From JACKAN01 sp964502735 (GTDB lineage: Bacteria > Bdellovibrionota > Bdellovibrionia > Bdellovibrionales > UBA1609), in the NCBI GenBank assembly GCA_964502735.1, contig CAZCYD010000076.1, positions 1-11,278 of the forward strand: a DNA stretch of 11,278 bases, read 5' to 3'. The translations under genes and the position numbers were made by a program. This document shows positions 6,050 through 11,278 of the stretch, in pieces (position 1 is the first letter of the stretch; each line of letters opens with the position of its first letter). The notes below the pieces were generated by a model. The model saw only the letters and a program-made list of their open reading frames with translations, was not told the DNA's origin and ran no database searches.

Positions 6050-7641
6050 GATTTAAATTTGCGAGTGACTTTTTTTGCCAGAGATATAAACATCCCCTGC
6101 TCTGAAACTAAATTCGGCAAAGCCTTATAAATATCCGTCTCTAAATTGTTCATAAAAAACAATTTTGCCGTCTTCTTAAGTAACATATGTCGATGAAAAT
6201 CTGAGTTTCTATATTCTGATCTTTTGTCTTCATGAAATAAATGAAGCACTTCAAGTTCACTTAAGTAAAGCTTGGCTCCAATCTTGACCAGCCTATATCC
6301 AAGATCTGTATCTTCAAAACCGTAATAGTGATAATTTTTTCGAAACCATCCCGTTTCACAAAATAACTTTTTCTTCAGAACTAAAGTGTAGGTGCAAACA
6401 AATTTCCATTTGTTGGGCTGAATATTCCAAGGCCTAGGATCAGAATAAAAATTATGCCAGTATCCACCCTCTGGTATATAGGTGTCCGTTTCCTTATTGA
6501 TCTCGCAATAATTTGTTAAATTACTGCTTACCTCTTCTTTCAGATATATTCTTTTTGCTTGAATCACATCCGAATGCTGCAATTCTTCAAGGAGCTGTTC
6601 CAAAAAATTTGGAGGCGTCAGAATGTCTGAGTCCAAAAAACATAGATACTCCCCAGTGCTATATTTAACCCCTAGATTCCTAGCTATTCCAGCTCTAAAA
6701 TCCCCATCTCCCATAACTCGACTCTCTCTTCGAGGGAAGTATATATATTGGACATTAACTTCTTCGTCCCTATTTTCCAGGTCGCCACAAATTGCCTTCA
6801 TGGTCTCATCATCGCTTCCATCGTCAACAATAATAACTTCAAATAAATCTTTTTCTAAGCTCTGTTCTAACAAATGTCTTAATGTATTTCTAACATAGTT
6901 TTTATTATTGTATGTTGGGATAATCACTGAAAATAAAGGATTAAATTTTTCTGTTTTTGACAGTTGCTGACTTTCTATCACAGGCTCTAATTGAGTATGA
7001 CTCGCAATGCGTGAATCATATACATCTATACCTGGATAGGATCGATTTTTCCATGTCGGATATTTTTTTTCTAGCTCGTTTAATAATTCGTAAACTTCAT
7101 TTGTTGTCAAAAAAGGGTCTTTTGTTTCAAGTTTGAGAGGCGCATATAAATAGGTTCTTTCAAGAATCTCCTCTGGCAACATACTAACTACCGGTAAGAC
7201 ATTCAGGTTCTCTCTCAAAACCAACAAGTATGAACTATCTGGAAAATTGGAATAAAATTGTTCAACAAATTGCAATTTCTCTTCATTCAATTCATCTAAT
7301 ACAACTTGAAACTCACACCCCAACTTGCTCTGGGCATGTAAAAGGCCATGAAGGCGCGGATTTAAATATCTTAGATGTATTTGCAAGACTGTTTTCATTC
7401 CTGAATTGCGAGAGGACTCTAAAATATCCTTCCAATCTGACCTAAACAAAGTGTTGCATGGAAAAATAACTTTCTCATAACCAGCGGTCTTGGCTTTTAG
7501 GTAGCTTTGACAAATTTGATCAAGTAACTTGTGTTCAGAAGCCTGTCCTAAGCCATGACAATAATCGCATTTTTGCGTGCAAAATTGACTATTGGGAATC
7601 TGGTACCCCTTCAAACTCCCTCCCTCTTTAGGTTTTAGCAT
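6034..7641 (-). CDS. Fusion of radical-SAM-like domain and family 2 glycosyltransferase
   Basis: A 535-aa two-domain protein. Residues 1-215 start with NSQFCTQKCDYCHG (C21, C25, C28; CX3CX2C, as in radical SAM enzymes) followed by alternating strands and helices: KVIFPCN at 57-63, TVLQIH at 84-89, EFQVVLD at 110-116, SYLLVLRE at 137-144. The expected GGE after the second strand is replaced by PCN, and the domain is short, so it may be degenerate. Residues 236-470 are a GT-A glycosyltransferase: FSVIIPTYN (237-245), VDDGS (272-276), metal-binding DSD (337-339) and the acidic ED pair in GFEDTDLGYRL (E443/D444, likely base). No transmembrane segment was seen, so it is presumably cytosolic or peripheral. 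ATG 7641 lacks a Shine-Dalgarno; TTG 7614 (526 aa) has a purine-rich one. It could transfer sugar onto a lipid, glycan or peptide. The cysteines could instead bind zinc. Confidence 0.85.
   Translation of the reverse strand: MLKPKEGGSLKGYQIPNSQFCTQKCDYCHGLGQASEHKLLDQICQSYLKAKTAGYEKVIFPCNTLFRSDWKDILESSRNSGMKTVLQIHLRYLNPRLHGLLHAQSKLGCEFQVVLDELNEEKLQFVEQFYSNFPDSSYLLVLRENLNVLPVVSMLPEEILERTYLYAPLKLETKDPFLTTNEVYELLNELEKKYPTWKNRSYPGIDVYDSRIASHTQLEPVIESQQLSKTEKFNPLFSVIIPTYNNKNYVRNTLRHLLEQSLEKDLFEVIIVDDGSDDETMKAICGDLENRDEEVNVQYIYFPRRESRVMGDGDFRAGIARNLGVKYSTGEYLCFLDSDILTPPNFLEQLLEELQHSDVIQAKRIYLKEEVSSNLTNYCEINKETDTYIPEGGYWHNFYSDPRPWNIQPNKWKFVCTYTLVLKKKLFCETGWFRKNYHYYGFEDTDLGYRLVKIGAKLYLSELEVLHLFHEDKRSEYRNSDFHRHMLLKKTAKLFFMNNLETDIYKALPNLVSEQGMFISLAKKVTRKFKSYTRV
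7616..7627 (-). promoter_or_regulatory. Possible Shine-Dalgarno for an alternative TTG start of the fusion gene
   Basis: On the minus strand this reads AAGAGGGAGGGAG-like purine sequence (7616-7627), immediately before a TTG at 7614 that is in frame (codon 10 of the longer form). The ATG at 7641 has no such signal. The motif lies inside codons of the longer form, so it may be coincidence. Confidence 0.35.
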
Positions 7642-7649
7642 GAGGACAC

Positions 7650-7675
7650 TTAATATTTAACACTGACATTGTCAA
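7650..7675 (-). promoter_or_regulatory. Promoter candidate of the fusion gene
   Basis: The minus strand carries a perfect TTGACA (7675-7670). Downstream are TATTAA (7655-7650, 14-nt spacer) or TAAGTG (7652-7647, 17-nt spacer). Either puts transcription start next to the ATG at 7641, implying a leaderless mRNA or use of the TTG at 7614. The -35 is part of the inverted repeat TGACA-T-TGTCA (7664-7674), which might be an operator. Confidence 0.4.
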
Positions 7676-7680
7676 GTTAG

Positions 7681-7709
7681 TTGAATAATTGATTTTACCA
7701 TCATAATAT
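7681..7709 (+). promoter_or_regulatory. Promoter candidate of the second glycosyltransferase gene
   Basis: TTGAAT (7681-7686), a 17-nt spacer and TAATAT (7704-7709), each matching consensus at 4 of 6; an overlapping CATAAT (7702-7707) matches 5 of 6 at 15-nt spacing. The ATG at 7719 is 9 nt after the -10, with no clear Shine-Dalgarno, again suggesting a near-leaderless transcript. Confidence 0.33.
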
Positions 7710-7718
7710 GACCCAGAA

Positions 7719-8921
7719 ATGAAGTTCCCAGATATATCCATTATAATTCCCACTCATAGACGGCCCAAGTCACTAGGCTACCTATTAAGCAGCATTAAGA
7801 AGCATCTCCCAGAAAACTGTGAGGCTGAAATTATCGTCGTTTCCAACTTTGAGGACAAGGCGACTCTAAATATGGTTAGTTCACTAGCTGAAAATCTACC
7901 TATCATTTACAAAACGGCAAATACATTAGGAGTGAATTCGGCTAGGAACCTTGGACTAAGTTTTGCTTCTGGAAGCATCATACTTTTCTTAGATGATGAC
8001 TGCATTATAAATTCCTCTTCATTTTTTACAAACCATATAAATTATCACTTTAATTTTCCAGAATATATTGCTATTGGTGGACCCTATGTAAACTCAACTG
8101 AAACAAATTCTGTTGGGAGAGTTTACAACTTGAATGCACAAAGGTGGATTGAAGAGGATCTTATCGGCTCTCACCAAACTCAGAACTTATTGGGCGGCAA
8201 CACTTCTTATAAAGCCTCACTTTTTAACGGAAGAATTTTGTTTAATGAAAATATAATTTTTGGCGGAGCCGAAACTGAGCTCTTACAACGGCTGACTAAT
8301 GATGGATTTCTATTTGGATATTTTAAAGACCTCCAGGTTGAACACAACCCCCCAATAACACTATTTAATCTTTGCAAAAAAGCTTATCTTCAAGGCCTTG
8401 GACGCAAAGTCGGAGCCGACAACAAAACAGGTTTGTCTGGAGATGATAACTCCTCTCAATCCATATCAACTCCCATTTATGAGAAGTTAATATTAAAACT
8501 GTATGCTTTATTTTTTATAACTGGCACTCGCACTCAGGTAAAGGCTTGCAATCAGAATAAACTGCGATCGACTTCCTTGTCTTTGGCAGATCTTTTTAAA
8601 ACCATTTGGGCCATCTACCTTTACAAACTTGAAGCTCCTTATCACTTTATAAGACTCTACGCATGGAGACTTAAAAAGCCGCTCTATCAGTTAAAAAGTC
8701 ATATCTGGAAACTCAAAAAGCCTCTCTACTATTTACAGCTACATCTTTGGAAACTTAAGGCTCCCCTGTATTATTTGCAGATATTTTATTTTAATGCGGC
8801 AAAAAACTTATATCTTTTAACAACAAAAATTGGGCCACGCATTCTTAAACCCTATTACTTTTGCAAATACCAGTATGATAAAAGAATAAAACTAAAAAAT
8901 AAAGACAGCCTCTCGAATTAA
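7719..8921 (+). CDS. Family 2 glycosyltransferase with repeated C-terminal tail
   Basis: A 400-aa protein. Residues 5-225 form a GT-A family 2 domain: DISIIIPTHRRP (5-16), LGVNSARNLGL (70-80), the metal-binding FLDDDC (90-95), LLGGNTSY (157-164), GGAETELLQRL (182-192, acidic catalytic region) and VEHNPP (207-212). The closing H209 region is typical of membrane-peripheral transferases. Residues 302-357 contain four tandem 14-residue units with consensus W-K/R-L-K-x-P-L-Y-x-L, rich in Trp, Tyr and Lys. They could form amphipathic helices that attach the enzyme to the inner membrane (inference). No true transmembrane helix is evident. ATG 7719 has no Shine-Dalgarno but sits 9 nt after a -10 candidate. 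It is divergent from the fusion gene across 77 bp, so the two may be co-regulated. Donor and acceptor sugars are unknown. Confidence 0.87.
   Translation: MKFPDISIIIPTHRRPKSLGYLLSSIKKHLPENCEAEIIVVSNFEDKATLNMVSSLAENLPIIYKTANTLGVNSARNLGLSFASGSIILFLDDDCIINSSSFFTNHINYHFNFPEYIAIGGPYVNSTETNSVGRVYNLNAQRWIEEDLIGSHQTQNLLGGNTSYKASLFNGRILFNENIIFGGAETELLQRLTNDGFLFGYFKDLQVEHNPPITLFNLCKKAYLQGLGRKVGADNKTGLSGDDNSSQSISTPIYEKLILKLYALFFITGTRTQVKACNQNKLRSTSLSLADLFKTIWAIYLYKLEAPYHFIRLYAWRLKKPLYQLKSHIWKLKKPLYYLQLHLWKLKAPLYYLQIFYFNAAKNLYLLTTKIGPRILKPYYFCKYQYDKRIKLKNKDSLSN
8622..8789 (+). repeat. Four imperfect 42-bp tandem units encoding a 14-aa repeat
   Basis: The units begin at residues 302, 316, 330 and 344 of the glycosyltransferase: YKLEAPYHFIRLYA, WRLKKPLYQLKSHI, WKLKKPLYYLQLHL and WKLKAPLYYLQIFY. 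DNA similarity is clear for the last three but has drifted, so the duplication is older than the hexamer repeats nearby. Confidence 0.85.
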
Positions 8922-8925
8922 TCTC

Positions 8926-8940
8926 TAAAGTTCTACTTTA
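8926..8940. terminator. Weak symmetric hairpin between convergent genes
   Basis: TAAAGT-TCT-ACTTTA forms a 6-bp AT-rich stem with a 3-nt loop spanning the 11-bp gap between the glycosyltransferase stop and the lipoprotein B stop. Its symmetry and place suit a two-way terminator, but it is weak and lacks T-runs. Confidence 0.22.
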
Positions 8941-10888
8941 TACCAAAACTTCTGATACCACTGTCTTTAACTAAAGATCCCTGAAACGCAGCAACTCTCC
9001 AATAATAAGTTCCCACACCCAATTGTTGTGGGTGAGAAGGGGCTGCCCCCACTTTTGAATTCTGCACACGACAGCTTGACCATCTTACACTTTGAGATTC
9101 CTTGGATACCTTACAATTCCAAAACCAATTCATTTGAGAATCCTGCGAAATATCTACCCAATAAAAATCATGACCACTCGCTGAAGACCAATTCAATCTC
9201 ACATCTGTACCCATAACGAATGACTCCCCTTGTCCGGGACTTTGAACCATAGGTCCAACCAAAGTTACAGTCGGAACTGGTGCTTGCAATATTGCAATTT
9301 CAAAATTTCTAATTCCACTATCCTTAACCCGTGCTCCTTGAAATGCCGCCACTCTCCAATAATAAGTTCCCACACCCAATTGTTGTGGGTGAGAAGGGGC
9401 TGCCCCCACTTTTGAATTCTGCACACGACAGCTTGACCATCTTACACTTTGAGATTCCTTGGATACCTTACAATTCCAAAACCAATTCATTTGAGAATCC
9501 TGCGAAATATCTACCCAATAAAAATCATGACCACTCGCTGAAGACCAATTCAATCTCACATCTGTACCCATAACGAATAACTCCCCTTGTCCGGGACTTT
9601 GAGCCATAGGTCCAACTAAAGTTACAGTCGGAACTGGTGCTGGTGCTGGTGCTGGTGCTGGTGCTGGTGCTGGTGCTGGAGTTGGTGCTGGTGCTGGAGT
9701 TGGAGCTCTTTGAACTCCTAAGTCTATTGTTGAAAAGTAAAGTTTATTTGTCCACTCAAAAGGATTCGCCTCAGCATCTGCACCGGCAAAAACTACACCT
9801 AATGAATTTAAATTTGAAACGTAACCATAGGCATCTCGAACCAGGCCCGCATTGTGATTTAAGGTGGCCCCTGAAACCGAAACATCAATTGCCCCTTGGT
9901 TATGTCGAGTCCAAATTGCCTGTGTGAGACTTGACTCTATGTTGTTTAAATTGATCGAGGTTGATAAAAGCCTCAAGCCGGAAGCCACTTTTAGACCCCT
10001 TAACCAATTTTCTGGATCTTCAGTAATGACATACAACCTGGAGTCTGGTCCAATTGCATAATCACCATTTGTAATTGTAATAATACCACGCGAACTCAGC
10101 GTGTTTTCTTCTCCAACAATTGCGTTATCTACGTTAGACATGTCTATTAAACGAAACTTAGTTTCCCATTCTTTACCTGAAGGGTCAGGAATTCTACCCT
10201 TTGTGTAAAACAATAAAACCTTACCTCGACCATCAACACTTATAGCGGAGGGCTGACCATACCCATACGCACTTCTATCTGTACTCAATCTTTCAAATTC
10301 AAAGAAAGATCCTGCATAGGTCATCTCAAATCCACCTGAACTCATCTGGCGATACAACAAGAGTCTCACTTCATTATACTCTGAATTGTTTTGCGATTTA
10401 CTAGTTGTAATAAGATCGAACCTTTCTTGGGGCATGGCTGTATAAAACATCGCATGAGTGTAGATTTTACCTCGATAACTAAATTGACCCGAGATCACTG
10501 TAGGGTCACAAGCATTCCAATCTTGTGGACGATGACCCTCATAAAATACCTGAGAACCATCAATAGAAAATAAAGCCTGTTTCCTCTTAATTTTTGTGAA
10601 GAAAATTGCATCGTCATAGGTGCCGGGTCGCAAATTATGACAGGTAAACATTTGTAGACTCCCGTTCCCTTCATCGATTACGGAGGGGGCGTAAGCGAAT
10701 CGCTCTCTTGAACCCAAATAAGGTGATGGATCATAAATCTCGGCAGCTGTGCTCTGAAAAGAGAAGAGATTTTCATTATTCTGATCTCTAACAACACTTT
10801 TTGTATTCATTGGTCCACAGTTCTGAAAAAAAACAATTATTGCAACAATAGTGAATGAAACCAAAATTAATTTGTTCTTATACACCAA
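8933..10888 (-). CDS. Lipoprotein B: probable beta-propeller head, Ala-Pro linker, two Fn3-like modules
   Basis: A 651-aa predicted lipoprotein. The signal peptide ends in VFFQNCG (C24), the same non-canonical lipobox as lipoprotein A. Residues about 50-390 look like a beta-propeller of the GH43-like kind: repeated strand pairs, APSVIDEGNGSLQMF, and CDPTV (127-131) followed by YRGKIYTHAMFY. Catalytic residues were not identified, so it may bind rather than cleave glycans. A Pro-Ala/Thr linker occupies 395-418. Two Fn3-like modules (419-537 and 538-651) each contain W-rich strands, a Cys pair (FWNCK…SSCRV) and the closing GTYYWRVAAFQG strand. The start is TTG at 10888, chosen because AAGGGAG lies 7 nt upstream; GTG at 10885 is the alternative. 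It lies 47 bp after a similar gene on the same strand and may share its transcript. Confidence 0.85.
   Translation of the reverse strand: MVYKNKLILVSFTIVAIIVFFQNCGPMNTKSVVRDQNNENLFSFQSTAAEIYDPSPYLGSRERFAYAPSVIDEGNGSLQMFTCHNLRPGTYDDAIFFTKIKRKQALFSIDGSQVFYEGHRPQDWNACDPTVISGQFSYRGKIYTHAMFYTAMPQERFDLITTSKSQNNSEYNEVRLLLYRQMSSGGFEMTYAGSFFEFERLSTDRSAYGYGQPSAISVDGRGKVLLFYTKGRIPDPSGKEWETKFRLIDMSNVDNAIVGEENTLSSRGIITITNGDYAIGPDSRLYVITEDPENWLRGLKVASGLRLLSTSINLNNIESSLTQAIWTRHNQGAIDVSVSGATLNHNAGLVRDAYGYVSNLNSLGVVFAGADAEANPFEWTNKLYFSTIDLGVQRAPTPAPAPTPAPAPAPAPAPAPAPVPTVTLVGPMAQSPGQGELFVMGTDVRLNWSSASGHDFYWVDISQDSQMNWFWNCKVSKESQSVRWSSCRVQNSKVGAAPSHPQQLGVGTYYWRVAAFQGARVKDSGIRNFEIAILQAPVPTVTLVGPMVQSPGQGESFVMGTDVRLNWSSASGHDFYWVDISQDSQMNWFWNCKVSKESQSVRWSSCRVQNSKVGAAPSHPQQLGVGTYYWRVAAFQGSLVKDSGIRSFGIK
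9001..9284 (-). repeat. Near-identical tandem duplication, copy 2 (3' module)
   Basis: This segment matches 9358-9641 at a 357-bp offset (119 codons) with 3 differences in 284 bases, by manual alignment. It covers most of the second Fn3-like module of lipoprotein B. The adjoining 60 bp (8941-9000) differ from their counterpart at 16 positions. Confidence 0.95.
9358..9641 (-). repeat. Near-identical tandem duplication, copy 1 (5' module)
   Basis: Partner of 9001-9284, covering most of the first Fn3-like module. Identity ends at the right where the Ala-Pro hexamer repeat begins and at the left at 9357/9358, beyond which the modules are clearly diverged. Confidence 0.95.
9635..9706 (-). repeat. 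Hexanucleotide repeat, 12 units (Ala/Thr-Pro linker)
   Basis: Units on the plus strand are seven TGGTGC, then TGGAGT, two TGGTGC, TGGAGT and TGGAGC. They encode the Pro-Ala linker with two Pro-Thr steps (residues 395-418 of lipoprotein B). The homogeneous seven-copy run at the 3' side of the gene is the most slippage-prone part. Confidence 0.95.
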
Positions 10889-10895
10889 ATCGATA

Positions 10896-10902
10896 CTCCC
10901 TT
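10896..10902 (-). promoter_or_regulatory. Ribosome binding site deciding the lipoprotein B TTG start
   Basis: On the minus strand this reads AAGGGAG, 7 nt before the TTG at 10888-10886. It supports TTG as the start codon, with GTG at 10885 less well spaced. Confidence 0.6.
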
Positions 10903-10935
10903 GTTTCTAAAACTCGCAATAAACTAATCAAGCTC

Positions 10936-11278
10936 TTAAGGCCTTACATGAACAGCCCAGCTTTTTGTCTGACAAGAGTTCTTATTAAAAACTGCCAAGC
11001 GCAATCCTCTCTGCTGAAAAATTGGAATTAAACCGTCTGGAATTCTGAGAGTAAATCCACCGGAGATTCTATGCATGGGCACAGAAACTTCATTACTAAA
11101 ATTTTGTGGGTCAGAAAGTCTAACCTCGACTGTTTCGGCGAGACTATTTACTAGTGCCCAAATGCAGAGGTTATCGTCACAACCCAGACCAAAATTTACA
11201 ATTTTCGGTTCTGGCAAGTTCCCACATACTGGAGCCGGAGCTGGAGCCGGAGCCGGAGCTGGAGCCGGAGCCGGAGCC
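10936..11278 (-). CDS. Partial protein C: (Ala-Pro)8 linker and C-terminal beta domain
   Basis: The 3' part of a gene cut by the window edge; 113 residues are visible. The frame is open through the edge. Eight Pro-Ala pairs come first, then VCGN and a domain of about 93 residues. That domain has alternating short strands (KIVNFGLGC, TVEVRLSD, GFTLRIPD, GLRLAVFN, SWAVHVRP) and four cysteines (one in VCGN, two in GCDDNLC, one in NSCQ) that could pair in disulfides. The composition suits a small secreted beta-sandwich. By analogy with lipoproteins A and B, the missing N-terminus probably carries a lipoprotein signal and a head domain; this is inference. The stop lies 47 bp before the lipoprotein B start. 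The family was not recognised. Confidence 0.8.
   Translation of the reverse strand, partial: APAPAPAPAPAPAPAPVCGNLPEPKIVNFGLGCDDNLCIWALVNSLAETVEVRLSDPQNFSNEVSVPMHRISGGFTLRIPDGLIPIFQQRGLRLAVFNKNSCQTKSWAVHVRP
11230..11278 (-). repeat. Hexanucleotide repeat, at least 8 units (Ala-Pro linker), cut by window edge
   Basis: Units of TGGAGC or CGGAGC on the plus strand encode alternating Pro and Ala in protein C. The pattern continues to the last base of the window, so true length is unknown. The unit sequence differs from the TGGTGC of lipoprotein B, so the two linkers expanded separately. Confidence 0.93.

Noticed and set aside
9012..9036. CCCACA/TGTGGG stem within the Fn3-like modules
   Set aside because: It lies in coding sequence, occurs in both copies because of the duplication, and has no sign of separate function.
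9637..9927. Plus-strand frame with LVLVLV repeats, and neighbouring plus-strand frames across 9028-10573
   Set aside because: All are antisense to lipoprotein B. The repeated residues are the complement of the Ala-Pro linker, and two of the frames are duplicates because of the tandem module copies.

Overview
The window is AT-rich bacterial DNA (about 40% G+C by eye). It most resembles a Bdellovibrionota-type genome. That placement is an inference from protein style: two lipoproteins share the unusual signal-peptide end FFQNCG, and three proteins carry Pro-Thr or Pro-Ala linkers encoded by hexanucleotide repeats. No rRNA, tRNA, CRISPR array, transposase or phage integrase was seen.

Layout. 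Positions 246-1285 (minus strand) hold a small operon of ordinary metabolic type: a fumarylacetoacetate-hydrolase-family enzyme followed by a CoA-binding Rossmann protein. A 438-bp gene-free stretch follows. It contains an activator-type promoter candidate and a 14-copy ATAG tetranucleotide repeat that abuts the Shine-Dalgarno sequence of a radical SAM gene (1724-3064, plus). From there the genes alternate strand almost one by one: lipoprotein A (3122-4927, minus), an unrecognised 319-aa protein (5090-6049, plus), a protein joining a radical-SAM-like N-terminus to a family 2 glycosyltransferase (6034-7641, minus), a second family 2 glycosyltransferase with a repeated C-terminal tail (7719-8921, plus), lipoprotein B (8933-10888, minus), and the 3' end of a third linker-bearing protein cut by the window edge (10936-11278, minus).

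How the genes may work together (inference). The radical SAM protein, the unrecognised protein, the radical-SAM-like/GT2 protein and the second GT2 form a plausible set for making or modifying a cell-surface glycan or glycosylated molecule. The flanking lipoproteins look like envelope-anchored, carbohydrate-facing proteins with probable beta-propeller heads on flexible stalks. Simple repeats at the radical SAM leader and in all three linkers suggest a locus that can vary by slippage. In lipoprotein B, two Fn3-like modules are almost identical over 284 bp but diverge sharply just beyond it, as expected after recent gene conversion.

The best candidates for something undescribed are the radical-SAM-like/GT2 fusion, the repeat-controlled radical SAM gene, and the alternating-strand cassette they belong to.
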